Translations under genes and position numbers: made by a program
Notes under the pieces: generated by a model
Seen by the model: the letters and a program-made list of their open reading frames with translations, nothing else
The model's database searches: none
What the model was told of the DNA's origin: nothing
Assembly (NCBI RefSeq): GCF_933775445.1
Contig: NW_026089428.1
Span: forward strand, 372,001-436,000
Length of the DNA: 64,000 nucleotides
Source: Argentina anserina
Taxonomy: Eukaryota; Streptophyta; Magnoliopsida; Rosales; Rosaceae
Reading direction: 5' to 3'
Shown here: piece after piece, positions 50,145 through 62,689 of the stretch
Numbering within the stretch: the first letter of the stretch is position 1
Layout: each line of letters starts with the position of its first letter

Positions 50145-52561
50145 GATGCGAGTTTCTATTGTATTTGAGAGTTTTGCAAGTGAGGGAGTGTGTTTCTTTC
50201 AAACTGAGTATCTTTACATCGTTTGCGTATCTTTACTATTCCAATTGTGTATCTTTTCATTTCTCGTTTCAGTATCTTTCTGTAAGGCTTCTGATGCGAG
50301 TTTCTATTGTATTTGAGAGTTTTGCAAGTGTGGGAGTGTGTTTCTTTCAAATTGTGTATCTTTACATCGTTTGCGTATCTTTACTATTCCAATTGTGTAT
50401 CTTTACATCGTTTGCGTATCTTTACTATTCCAATTGTGTATCTTTTCATTTCTCGTTTCAGTATCTTTCTGTAAGGCTTCTGATGCGAGTTTCTATTGTA
50501 TTTAGGAGTTTTGCAAGTGTGGGAGTGTGTTTCATTCAAACTGAGTATCTTTACATCGTTTGCGTATCTTTACTACTCCAATTGTGTATCTTTACATCGT
50601 TTGCGTATCTTTACTATTCCAATTGTGTATCTTTTCATTTCTCGTTTCAGTATCTTTCTGTAAGGCTTCTGATGCGAGTTTCTATTGTATTTGAGAGTTT
50701 TGCAAGTGAGGGAGTGTGTTTCTTTCAAACTGAGTATCTTTACATCGTTTGCGTATCTTTACTATTCCAATTGTGTATCTTTACATCGTTTGCGTATCTT
50801 TACTATTCCAATTGTGTATCTTTTCATTTCTCGTTTGAGTATCTTTCTGTAAGGCTTCTGATGCGAGTTTCTATTGTATTTCAGAGTTTTGCAAGTGTGG
50901 GAGTGTGTTTCTTTCAAACTGAATATCTTTACATCGTTTGCGTATGTTTCCTATTCCAATTGTGTATCTTTACATCGTTTGCGTATCTTTACTATTCCAA
51001 TTGTGTATCTTTTCATTTCTCGTTTGAGTATCTTTCTGTAAGGCTTCTGATGCGAGTTTATATTGTATTTGAGAGTTTTGCAAGTGTGGGAGTGTGTTTC
51101 TTTCAAACTGAGTATCTTTACATCGTTTGCGTATCTTTACTATTCCAATTGTGTATCTTTACATCGTTTGCGTATCTTTACTATTCCAATTGTGTATCTT
51201 TTCATTTCTCGTTTGAGTATCTTTCTGTAAGGCTTCTGATGCGACTTTCTATTGTATTTGCGAGTTTTGCAAGTGTGGGAGTGTGTTTCTTTCAAACTGA
51301 GTATCTTTACATCGTTTGCGTATCTTTCCTATTCCAATTGTGTATCTTTACATCGTTTGCGTATCTTTACTATTCCAATTGTGTATCTTTTCATTTCTCG
51401 TTTGAGTATCTTTCTGTAAGGCTTCTGATGCGAGTTTCTATTGTATTTAGGAGTTTTGCAAGTGTGGGAGTGTGTTTCATTCAAACTGAGTATCTTTACA
51501 TCGTTTGCGTATCTTTACTACTCCAATTGTGTATCTTTACATCGTTTGCGTATCTTTACTATTCCAATTGTGTATCTTTTCATTTCACGTTTCAGTATCT
51601 TTCTGTAAGGCTTCTGATGCGAGTTTCTATTGTATTTGAGAGTTTTGCAAGTGAGGGAGTGTGTTTCTTTCAAACTGAGTATCTTTACATCGTTTGCGTA
51701 TCTTTACTATTCCAATTGTGTATCTTTACATCGTTTGCGTATCTTTACTATTCCAATTGTGTATCTTTTCATTTCTCGTTTGAGTATCTTTCTGTAAGGC
51801 TTCTGATGCGAGTTTCTATTGTATTTGAGAGTTTTGCAAGTGTGGGAGTGTGTTTCTTTCAAACTGAATATCTTTACATCGTTTGCGTATGTTTCCTATT
51901 CCAATTGTGTATCTTTACATCGTTTGCGTATCTTTACTATTCCAATTGTGTATCTTTTCATTTCTCGTTTGAGTATCTTTCTGTAAGGCTTCTGATGCGA
52001 GTTTATATTGTATTTGAGAGTTTTGCAAGTGTGGGAGTGTGTTTCTTTCAAACTGAGTATCTTTACATCGTTTGCGTATCTTTCCTATTCCAATTGTGTA
52101 TCTTTACATCGTTTGCGTATCTTTACTATTCCAATTGTGTATCTTTTCATTTCTCGTTTGAGTATCTTTCTGTAAGGCTTCTGATGCGAGTTTCTATTGT
52201 ATTTAGGAGTTTTGCAAGTGTGGGAGTGTGTTTTATTCAAACTGAGTATCTTTACATCGTTTGCGTATCTTTACTACTCCAATTGTGTATCTTTACATCG
52301 TTTGCGTATCTTTACTATTCCAATTGTGTATCTTTTCATTTCTCGTTTCAGTATCTTTCTGTAAGGCTTCTGATGCGAGTTTCTATTGTATTTGAGAGTT
52401 TTGCAAGTGTGGGAGTGTGTTTCTTTCAAACTGAGTATCTTTACATCGTTTGCGTATCTTTACTATTCCAATTGTGTATCTTTACATCGTTTGCGTATCT
52501 TTACTATTCCAATTGTGTATCTTTTCATTTCTCGTTTGAGTATCTTTCTGTAAGGCTTTCT
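50145..52561 (+). repeat. 20-monomer HOR, partial third copy
   Basis: The first unit is again 148 bp. Order: GTGAGGGAG, CTTTCAAATTG, TTTAGGAG, GTGAGGGAG, TTTCAGAG (50860), GTTTATATT, CGACTTTCT (51238), TTTAGGAG, GTGAGGGAG, GAATATC, GTTTATATT, TTTAGGAG (52183), standard (52372). It keeps the middle units missing from the previous copy and passes into the GGCTTTCTG/ATTGAATTTG units at 52562. Confidence 0.85.
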
Positions 52562-55168
52562 GATGCGAGTTTCTATTGAATTTGAGAGTTTTGCAAGTGT
52601 GGGAGTGTGTTTCTTTCAAACTGAGTATCTTTACATCGTTTGCGTATCTTTACTATTCCAATTGTGTATCTTTACATCGTTTGCGTATCTTTACTATTCC
52701 AATTGTGTATCTTTTCATTTCTCGTTTGAGTATCTTTCTGTAAGGCTTTCTGATGCGAGTTTCTATTGAATTTGAGAGTTTTGCAAGTGTGGGAGTGTGT
52801 TTCTTTCAAACTGAGTATCTTTACATCGTTTGCGTATCTTTACTATTCCAATTGTGTATCTTTACATCGTTTGCGTATCTTTACTATTCCAATTGTGTAT
52901 CTTTTCATTTCTCGTTTGAGTATCTTTCTGTAAGGCTTCTGATGCGAGTTTCTATTGTATTTGAGAGTTTTGCAAGTGTGGGAGTGGGTTTCTTTCAAAC
53001 TGAGTATCTTTACATCGTTTGCGTATCTTTACTATTCCAATTGTGTATCTTTACATCGTTTGCGTATCTTTACTATTCCAATTGTGTATCTTTTCATTTC
53101 TCGTTTGAGTATCTTTCTGTAAGGCTTCTGATGCGAGTTTATATTTTATTTGAGAGTTTTGCAAGTGTGGGAGTGTGTTTCTTTCAAACTGAGTATCTTT
53201 ACATCGTTTGCGTATCTTTACTATTCCAATTGTGTATCTTTACATCGTTTGCGTATCTTTACTATTCCAATTGTGTATCTTTTCATTTCTCGTTTGAGTA
53301 TCTTTCTGTAAGGCTTCTGATGCGAGTTTCTATTGTATTTAGGAGTTTTGCAAGTGTGGGAGTGTGTTTTATTCAAACTGAGTATCTTTACATCGTTTGC
53401 GTGTCTTTACTACTCCTATTGTGTATCTTTACATCGTTTGCGTATCTTTACTATTCCAATTGTGTATCTTTTCATTTCTCGTTTGAGTATCTTTCTGTAA
53501 GGCTTCTGATGCGAGTTTATATTGTATTTGAGAGTTTTGCAAGTGTGGGAGTGTGTTTCTTTCAAACTGAGTATCTTTACATCGTTTGCGTATCTTTCCT
53601 ATTCCAATTGTGTATCTTTACATCGTTTGCGTATCTTTACTATTCCAATTGTGTATCTTTTCATTTCTCGTTTGAGTATCTTTCTGTAAGGCTTCTGATG
53701 CGAGTTTCTATTGTATTTGAGAGTTTTGCAAGTGTGGGAGTGGGTTTCTTTCAAACTGAGTATCTTTACATCGTTTGCGTATCTTTACTATTCCAATTGT
53801 GTATCTTTACATCGTTTGCGTATCTTTACTATTCCAATTGTGTATCTTTTCATTTCTCGTTTGAGTATCTTTCTGTAAGGCTTCTGATGCGAGTTTCTAT
53901 TGTATTTGAGAGTTTTGCAAGTGTGGGAGTGGGTTTCTTTCAAACTGAGTATCTTTACATCGTTTGCGTATCTTTCTATTCCAATTGTGTATCTTTACAT
54001 CGTTTGCGTATCTTTACTATTCCAACTGTGTATCTTTTCAATTTCTCGTTTGAGTATCTTTCTGTAAGGCTTCTGATGCGAGTTTATATTGTATTTGAGA
54101 GTTTTGCAAGTGTGGGAGTGTGTTTCTTTCAAACTGAGTATCTTTACATCGTTTGCGTATCTTTCCTATTCCAATTGTGTATCTTTACATCGTTTGCGTA
54201 TCTTTACTATTCCAATTGTGTATCTTTTCATTTCTCGTTTGAGTATCTTTCTGTAAGGCTTCTGATGCGAGTTTATATTGTATTTGAGAGTTTTTGCAAG
54301 TGTGGGATTGTGTTTCTTTCAAACTGAGTATCTTACATCGTTTGCGTATCTTTCCTATTCTAATTGTGTATCTTTACATCGTTTGCGTATCTTTACTATT
54401 CCAATTGTGTATCTTTTCATTTCTCGTTTGAGTATCTTTCTGTAAGGCTTCTGATGCGAGTTTCTATTGTATTTAGGAGTTTTGCAAGTGTGGGAGTGTG
54501 TTTTATTCAAACTGAGTATCTTTACATCGTTTGCGTATCTTTACTACTCCAATTGTGTATCTTTACATCGTTTGCGTATCTTTACTATTCCAATTGTGTA
54601 TCTTTTCATTTCTCGTTTCAGTATCTTTCTGTAAGGCTTCTGATGCGAGTTTCTATTGTATTTGAGAGTTTTGCAAGTGTGGGAGTGTGTTTCTTTCAAA
54701 CTGAGTATCTTTACATCGTTTGCGTATCTTTACTATTCCAATTGTGTATCTTTTCATTTCTCGTTTCAGTATCTTTCTGTAAGGCTTCTGATGCGAGTTT
54801 CTATTGTATTTGAGAGTTTTGCAAGTGTGGGAGTGTGTTTCTTTCAAACTGAGTATCTTTACATCGTTTGCGTATCTTTACTATTCCAATTGTGTATCTT
54901 TACATCGTTTGCGTATCTTTACTATTCCAATTGTGTATCTTTTCATTTCTCGTTTGAGTATCTTTCTGTAAGGCTTCTGATGCGAGTTTCTATTGTATTT
55001 GAGAGTTTTGCAAGTGTGGGAGTGTGTTTCTTTCAAACTGAGTATCTTTACATCGTTTGCGTATCTTTACTATTCCAATTGTGTATCTTTACATCGTTTG
55101 CGTATGTTTACTATTCCAATTGTGTATCTTTTCATTTCTCGTTTGAGTATCTTTCTGTAAGGCTTTCT
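52562..55168 (+). repeat. 2417-bp HOR, copy 1 (52752-55168) with lead unit
   Basis: Two ATTGAATTTG units (52562, 52752), then GAGTGGGTTTC, GTTTATATTTTAT (53130), TTTAGGAG with GCGTGTCTTT, GTTTATATT, two GAGTGGGTTTC units (53697, 53886), two GTTTATATT units, TTTAGGAG, a 148-bp unit (54642) and two standard units, the last with GCGTATGTTTACT. Four single-base indels cluster between about 53975 and 54334. Thirteen units from 52752 give the period of 2417 bp. Confidence 0.87.
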
Positions 55169-57585
55169 GATGCGAGTTTCTATTGAATTTGAGAGTTTTG
55201 CAAGTGTGGGAGTGTGTTTCTTTCAAACTGAGTATCTTTACATCGTTTGCGTATCTTTACTATTCCAATTGTGTATCTTTACATCGTTTGCGTATCTTTA
55301 CTATTCCAATTGTGTATCTTTTCATTTCTCGTTTGAGTATCTTTCTGTAAGGCTTCTGATGCGAGTTTCTATTGTATTTGAGAGTTTTGCAAGTGTGGGA
55401 GTGGGTTTCTTTCAAACTGAGTATCTTTACATCGTTTGCGTATCTTTACTATTCCAATTGTGTATCTTTACATCGTTTCCGTATCTTTACTATTCCAACT
55501 GTGTATCTTTTCATTTCTCGTTTGAGTATCTTTCTGTAAGGCTTCTGATGCGAGTTTATATTTTATTTGAGAGTTTTGCAAGTGTGGGAGTGTGTTTCTT
55601 TCAAACTGAGTATCTTTACATCGTTTGCGTATCTTTACTATTCCAATTGTGTATCTTTACATCGTTTGCGTATCTTTACTATTCCAATTGTGTATCTTTT
55701 CATTTCTCGTTTGAGTATCTTTCTGTAAGGCTTCTGATGCGAGTTTCTATTGTATTTAGGAGTTTTGCAAGTGTGGGAGTGTGTTTTATTCAAACTGAGT
55801 ATCTTTACATCGTTTGCGTGTCTTTACTACTCCTATTGTGTATCTTTACATCGTTTGCGTATCTTTACTATTCCAATTGTGTATCTTTTCATTTCTCGTT
55901 TGAGTATCTTTCTGTAAGGCTTCTGATGCGAGTTTATATTGTATTTGAGAGTTTTGCAAGTGTGGGAGTGTGTTTCTTTCAAACTGAGTATCTTTACATC
56001 GTTTGCGTATCTTTCCTATTCCAATTGTGTATCTTTACATCGTTTGCGTATCTTTACTATTCCAATTGTGTATCTTTTCATTTCTCGTTTGAGTATCTTT
56101 CTGTAAGGCTTCTGATGCGAGTTTCTATTGTATTTGAGAGTTTTGCAAGTGTGGGAGTGGGTTTCTTTCAAACTGAGTATCTTTACATCGTTTGCGTATC
56201 TTTACTATTCCAATTGTGTATCTTTACATCGTTTGCGTATCTTTACTATTCCAATTGTGTATCTTTTCATTTCTCGTTTGAGTATCTTTCTGTAAGGCTT
56301 CTGATGCGAGTTTCTATTGTATTTGAGAGTTTTGCAAGTGTGGGAGTGTGTTTCTTTCAAACTGAGTATCTTTACATCGTTTGCGTATCTTTCCTATTCC
56401 AATTGTGTATCTTTACATCGTTTGCGTATCTTTACTATTCCAATTGTGTATCTTTTCATTTCTCGTTTGAGTATCTTTCTGTAAGGCTTCTGATGCGAGT
56501 TTCTATTGTATTTGAGAGTTTTGCAAGTGTGGGAGTGTGTTTTATTCAAACTGAGTATCTTTACATCGTTTGCGTGTCTTTACTACTCCTATTGTGTATC
56601 TTTACATCGTTTGCGTATCTTTACTATTCCAATTGTGTATCTTTTCATTTCTCGTTTGAGTATCTTTCTGTAAGGCTTCTGATGCGAGTTTCTATTGTAT
56701 TTGAGAGTTTTGCAAGTGTGGGAGTGGGTTTCTTTCAAACTGAGTATCTTTACATCGTTTGCGTATCTTTACTATTCCAATTGTGTATCTTTACATCGTT
56801 TCCGTATCTTTACTATTCCAACTGTGTATCTTTTCATTTCTCGTTTGAGTATCTTTCTGTAAGGCTTCTGATGCGAGTTTATATTGTATTTGAGAGTTTT
56901 GCAAGTGTGGGAGTGTGTTTTATTCAAACTGAGTATCTTTACATCGTTTGCGTATCTTTACTACTCCAATTGTGTATCTTTACATCGTTTGCGTATCTTT
57001 ACTATTCCAATTGTGTATCTTTTCATTTCTCGTTTCAGTATCTTTCTGTAAGGCTTCTGATGCGAGTTTCTATTGTATTTGAGAGTTTTGCAAGTGTGGG
57101 AGTGTGTTTCTTTCAAACTGAGTATCTTTACATCGTTTGCGTATCTTTACTATTCCAATTGTGTATCTTTTCATTTCTCGTTTCAGTATCTTTCTGTAAG
57201 GCTTCTGATGCGAGTTTCTATTGTATTTGAGAGTTTTGCAAGTGTGGGAGTGTGTTTCTTTCAAACTGAGTATCTTTACATCGTTTGCGTATCTTTACTA
57301 TTCCAATTGTGTATCTTTACATCGTTTGCGTATCTTTACTATTCCAATTGTGTATCTTTTCATTTCTCGTTTGAGTATCTTTCTGTAAGGCTTCTGATGC
57401 GAGTTTCTATTGTATTTGAGAGTTTTGCAAGTGTGGGAGTGTGTTTCTTTCAAACTGAGTATCTTTACATCGTTTGCGTATCTTTACTATTCCAATTGTG
57501 TATCTTTACATCGTTTGCGTATGTTTACTATTCCAATTGTGTATCTTTTCATTTCTCGTTTGAGTATCTTTCTGTAAGGCTTTCT
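55169..57585 (+). repeat. 2417-bp HOR, copy 2
   Basis: Thirteen units with the same length and nearly the same order as copy 1. GTTTATATTTTAT is at 55547, exactly 2417 bp after its partner at 53130, and the 148-bp unit is at 57059, 2417 bp after 54642. The middle units (56303-56870) differ in type from copy 1. Confidence 0.88.
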
Positions 57586-60500
57586 GATGCGAGTTTCTAT
57601 TGAATTTGAGAGTTTTGCAAGTGTGGGAGTGTGTTTCTTTCAAACTGAGTATCTTTACATCGTTTGCGTATCTTTACTATTCCAATTGTGTATCTTTACA
57701 TCGTTTGCGTATCTTTACTATTCCAATTGTGTATCTTTTCATTTCTCGTTTGAGTATCTTTCTGTAAGGCTTCTGATGCGAGTTTCTATTGTATTTGAGA
57801 GTTTTGCAAGTGTGGGAGTGGGTTTCTTTCAAACTGAGTATCTTTACATCGTTTGCGTATCTTTACTATTCCAATTGTGTATCTTTACATCGTTTCCGTA
57901 TCTTTACTATTCCAACTGTGTATCTTTTCATTTCTCGTTTGAGTATCTTTCTGTAAGGCTTCTGATGCGAGTTTATATTTTATTTGAGAGTTTTGCAAGT
58001 GTGGGAGTGTGTTTCTTTCAAACTGAGTATCTTTACATCGTTTGCGTATCTTTCCTATTCCAATTGTGTATCTTTACATCGTTTGCGTATCTTTACTATT
58101 CCAATTGTGTATCTTTTCATTTCTCGTTTGAGTATCTTTCTGTAAGGCTTCTGATGCGAGTTTCTATTGTATTTAGGAGTTTTGCAAGTGTGGGAGTGTG
58201 TTTTATTCAAACTGAGTATCTTTACATCGTTTGCGTTTCTTTACTATTCCTATTGTGTATCTTTACATCGTTTGCGTATCTTTACTATTCCAATTGTGTA
58301 TCTTTTCATTTCTCGTTTGAGTATCTTTCTGTAAGGCTTCTGATGCGAGTTTATATTGTATTTGAGAGTTTTGCAAGTGTGGGATTGTGTTTCTTTCAAA
58401 CTGAGTATCTTTACATCGTTTGCGTATCTTTCCTATTCCAATTGTGTATCTTTACATCGTTTGCGTATCTTTACTATTCCAATTGTGTATCTTTTCATTT
58501 CTCGTTTGAGTATCTTTCTGTAAGGCTTCTGATGCGAGTTTCTATTGTATTTGAGAGTTTTGCAAGTGTGGGAGTGGGTTTCTTTCAAACTGAGTATCTT
58601 TACATCGTTTGCGTATCTTTACTATTCCAATTGTGTATCTTTACATCGTTTGCGTATCTTTACTATTCCAATTGTGTATCTTTTCATTTCTCGTTTGAGT
58701 ATCTTTCTGTAAGGCTTCTGATGCGAGTTTCTATTGTATTTGAGAGTTTTGCAAGTGTGGGAGTGTGTTTCTTTCAAACTGAGTATCTTTACATCGTTTG
58801 CGTATCTTTCCTATTCCAATTGTGTATCTTTACATCGTTTGCGTATCTTTACTATTCCAATTGTGTATCTTTTCATTTCTCGTTTGAGTATCTTTCTGTA
58901 AGGCTTCTGATGCGAGTTTCTATTGTATTTGAGAGTTTTGCAAGTGTGGGAGTGTGTTTTATTCAAACTGAGTATCTTTACATCGTTTGCGTGTCTTTAC
59001 TACTCCTATTGTGTATCTTTACATCGTTTGCGTATCTTTACTATTCCAATTGTGTATCTTTTCATTTCTCGTTTGAGTATCTTTCTGTAAGGCTTCTGAT
59101 GCGAGTTTCTATTGTATTTGAGAGTTTTGCAAGTGTGGGAGTGGGTTTCTTTCAAACTGAGTATCTTTACATCGTTTGCGTATCTTTACTATTCCAATTG
59201 TGTATCTTTACATCGTTTCCGTATCTTTACTATTCCAACTGTGTATCTTTTCATTTCTCGTTTGAGTATCTTTCTGTAAGGCTTCTGATGCGAGTTTCTA
59301 TTGTATTTGAGAGTTTTGCAAGTGTGGGAGTGTGTTTCTTTCAAACTGAGTATCTTTACATCGTTTGCGTATCTTTCCTATTCCAATTGTGTATCTTTAC
59401 ATCGTTTGCGTATCTTTACTATTCCAATTGTGTATCTTTTCATTTCTCGTTTGAGTATCTTTCTGTAAGGCTTCTGATGCGAGTTTCTATTGTATTTAGG
59501 AGTTTTGCAAGTGTGGGAGTGTGTTTTATTCAAACTGAGTATCTTTACATCGTTTGCGTGTCTTTACTACTCCTATTGTGTATCTTTACATCGTTTGCGT
59601 ATCTTTACTATTCCAATTGTGTATCTTTTCATTTCTCGTTTGAGTATCTTTCTGTAAGGCTTCTGATGCGAGTTTCTATTGTATTTGAGAGTTTTGCAAG
59701 TGTGGGAGTGTGTTTCTTTCAAACTGAGTATCTTTACATCGTTTGCGTATCTTTCCTATTCCAATTGTGTATCTTTACATCGTTTGCGTATCTTTACTAT
59801 TCCAATTGTGTATCTTTTCATTTCTCGTTTGAGTATCTTTCTGTAAGGCTTCTGATGCGAGTTTCTATTGTATTTGAGAGTTTTGCAAGTGTGGGAGTGT
59901 GTTTTATTCAAACTGAGTATCTTTACATCGTTTGCGTGTCTTTACTACTCCTATTGTGTATCTTTACATCGTTTGCGTATCTTTACTATTCCAATTGTGT
60001 ATCTTTTCATTTCTCGTTTGAGTATCTTTCTGTAAGGCTTCTGATGCGAGTTTCTATTGTATTTGAGAGTTTTGCAAGTGTGGGAGTGGGTTTCTTTCAA
60101 ACTGAGTATCTTTACATCGTTTGCGTATCTTTACTATTCCAATTGTGTATCTTTACATCGTTTCCGTATCTTTACTATTCCAACTGTGTATCTTTTCATT
60201 TCTCGTTTGAGTATCTTTCTGTAAGGCTTCTGATGCGAGTTTATATTGTATTTGAGAGTTTTGCAAGTGAGGGAGTGTGTTTCTTTCAAACTGAGTATCT
60301 TTACATCGTTTGCGTATCTTTACTATTCCAATTGTGTATCTTTACATCGTTTGCGTATCTTTACTATTCCAATTGTGTATCTTTTCATTTCTCGTTTGAG
60401 TATCTTTCTGTAAGGCTTCTGATGCGAGTTTCTATTGTATTTAGGAGTTTTGCAAGTGTGGGAGTGTGTTTTATTCAAACTGAGTATCTTTACATCGTTT

Positions 60501-61932
60501 GCGTGTCTTTACTACTCCTATTGTGTATCTTTACATCGTTTGCGTATCTTTACTATTCCAATTGTGTATCTTTTCATTTCTCGTTTGAGTATCTTTCTGT
60601 AAGGCTTCTGATGCGAGTTTATATTGTATTTGAGAGTTTTGCAAGTGTGGGAGTGTGTTTCTTTCAAACTGAGTATCTTTACATCGTTTGCGTATCTTTC
60701 CTATTCCAATTGTGTATCTTTACATCGTTTGCGTATCTTTACTATTCCAATTGTGTATCTTTTCATTTCTCGTTTGAGTATCTTTCTGTAAGGCTTCTGA
60801 TGCGAGTTTCTATTGTATTTAGGAGTTTTGCAAGTGTGGGAGTGTGTTTTATTCAAACTGAGTATCTTTACATCGTTTGCGTATCTTTACTACTCCAATT
60901 GTGTATCTTTACATCGTTTGCGTATCTTTACTATTCCAATTGTGTATCTTTTCATTTCTCGTTTCAGTATCTTTCTGTAAGGCTTCTGATGCGAGTTTCT
61001 ATTGTATTTGAGAGTTTTGCAAGTGTGGGAGTGTGTTTCTTTCAAACTGAGTATCTTTACATCGTTTGCGTATCTTTACTATTCCAATTGTGTATCTTTA
61101 CATCGTTTGCGTATCTTTACTATTCCAATTGTGTATCTTTTCATTTCTCGTTTGAGTATCTTTCTGTAAGGCTTCTGATGCGAGTTTCTATTGTATTTGA
61201 GAGTTTTGCAAGTGTGGGAGTGGGTTTCTTTCAAACTGAGTATCTTTACATCGTTTGCGTATCTTTACTATTCCAATTGTGTATCTTTACATCGTTTGCG
61301 TATCTTTACTATTCCAATTGTGTATCTTTTCATTTCTCGTTTGAGTATCTTTCTGTAAGGCTTCTGATGCGAGTTTCTATTGTATTTAGGAGTTTTGCAA
61401 GTGTGGGAGTGTGTTTTATTCAAACTGAGTATCTTTACATCGTTTGCGTGTCTTTACTACTCCTATTGTGTATCTTTACATCGTTTGCGTATCTTTACTA
61501 TTCCAATTGTGTATCTTTTCATTTCTCGTTTGAGTATCTTTCTGTAAGGCTTCTGATGCGAGTTTATATTGTATTTGAGAGTTTTGCAAGTGTGGGAGTG
61601 TGTTTCTTTCAAACTGAGTATCTTTACATCGTTTGCGTATCTTTCCTATTCCAATTGTGTATCTTTACATCGTTTGCGTATCTTTACTATTCCAATTGTG
61701 TATCTTTTCATTTCTCGTTTGAGTATCTTTCTGTAAGGCTTCTGATGCGAGTTTCTATTGTATTTAGGAGTTTTGCAAGTGTGGGAGTGTGTTTTATTCA
61801 AACTGAGTATCTTTACATCGTTTGCGTATCTTTACTACTCCAATTGTGTATCTTTACATCGTTTGCGTATCTTTACTATTCCAATTGTGTATCTTTTCAT
61901 TTCTCGTTTGAGTATCTTTCTGTAAGGCTTCT

Positions 61933-61995
61933 GATGCGAGTTTCTATTGTATTTGAGAGTTTTGCAAGTGTGGGAGTGTGTTTCTTTCAAACTGA
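61933..61995 (+). repeat. 63-bp segment of the monomer without obvious subrepeat
   Basis: This part runs from GATGCGAG through the purine-rich GTGTGGGAGTGTG to TTTCAAACTGA. Most variants that define HOR types sit here. It may itself be a decayed relative of the 41-bp unit, since GTTTCTATTGTAT and GTTTCTTTCAAACTG resemble GTATCTTTACTATTCCAATTG with gaps; that resemblance is my inference. Confidence 0.7.
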
Positions 61996-62036
61996 GTATC
62001 TTTACATCGTTTGCGTATCTTTACTATTCCAATTGT
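61996..62036 (+). repeat. 41-bp subrepeat, first copy
   Basis: Begins GTATCTTTACATCG and ends at CAATTGT. It contains GTATCTTT twice, 19 bp apart, and the palindrome CAATTG. In many monomers this first copy differs from the second by TTTCC for TTTAC. Confidence 0.95.
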
Positions 62037-62077
62037 GTATCTTTACATCGTTTGCGTATCTTTACTATTCCAATTGT
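62037..62077 (+). repeat. 41-bp subrepeat, second copy
   Basis: Identical to the preceding 41 bp in this monomer. Whole copies of this unit are lost in 148-bp monomers and added in 230- and 271-bp monomers, so it is the element that varies in number. Confidence 0.95.
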
Positions 62078-62121
62078 GTATCTTTTCATTTCTCGTTTGA
62101 GTATCTTTCTGTAAGGCTTCT
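62078..62121 (+). repeat. Diverged third subrepeat, 44 bp
   Basis: Aligns with the 41-bp unit as GTATCTTTTCATTTCTCG against GTATCTTTACATCG (4 extra bases), then TTTGAGTATCTTT against TTTGCGTATCTTT, and loses similarity after that. It ends at the monomer boundary. It never appears in the added copies of long monomers. Confidence 0.8.
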
Positions 62122-62689
62122 GATGCGAGTTTCTATTGTATTTGAGAGTTTTGCAAGTGTGGGAGTGTGTTTCTTTCAAACTGAGTATCTTTACATCGTT
62201 TGCGTATCTTTACTATTCCAATTGTGTATCTTTACATCGTTTGCGTATGTTTACTATTCCAATTGTGTATCTTTTCATTTCTCGTTTGAGTATCTTTCTG
62301 TAAGGCTTTTGATGCGAGTTTCTATTGTATTTGAGAGTTTTGCAAGTGTGGGAGTGGGTTTCTTTCAAACTGAGTATCTTTACATCGTTTGCGTATCTTT
62401 ACTATTCCAATTGTGTATCTTTACATCGTTTGCGTATCTTTACTATTCCAACTGTGTATCTTTTCATTTCTCGTTTGAGTATCTTTCTGTAAGGCTTTTG
62501 ATGCGAGTTTCTATTGTATTTGAGAGTTTTGCAAGTGTGGGAGTGTGTTTCTTTCAAACTGAGTATCTTTACATCGTTTGCGTATCTTTCCTATTCCAAT
62601 TGTGTATCTTTACATCGTTTGCGTATCTTTACTATTCCAATTGTGTATCTTTTCATTTCTCGTTTGAGTATCTTTCTGTAAGGCTTTCT

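Larger units (their letters stand above)
61933..62121 (+). repeat. Reference 189-bp monomer (consensus form)
   Basis: This copy carries the commonest base at each variable position I tracked, so it serves as the reference. It starts GATGCGAG and ends GGCTTCT. In order it has a 63-bp segment, two 41-bp subrepeats and a diverged 44-bp third copy. The octamer GTATCTTT occurs six times, twice in each subrepeat. Diagnostic variants elsewhere are GAGACGAG (start), TTTAGGAG or TTTGACATT for TTTGAGAG, GTGAGGGAG for GTGTGGGAG, GAGTGGGTTTC for GAGTGTGTTTC, CATTCAAAC for CTTTCAAAC, and TTTCCTATT for TTTACTATT in the first subrepeat. The length equals 63 codons and one forward frame has no stop, which causes long spurious open frames. 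Confidence 0.95.
57586..62689 (+). repeat. 2417-bp HOR, expanded copy (27 monomers, 5104 bp)
   Basis: Begins like copies 1 and 2 (GTTTATATTTTAT at 57964, again 2417 bp on) and follows copy 2 through 59286. It then repeats internally: the trio standard, GCGTGTCTTT, GAGTGGGTTTC/CGTTTCCG at 58720-59286 returns at 59665-60231, and the five-unit stretch 60421-61365 is largely repeated at 61366-62310. No short unit occurs here. It ends where the next ATTGAATTTG unit starts. Confidence 0.85.
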
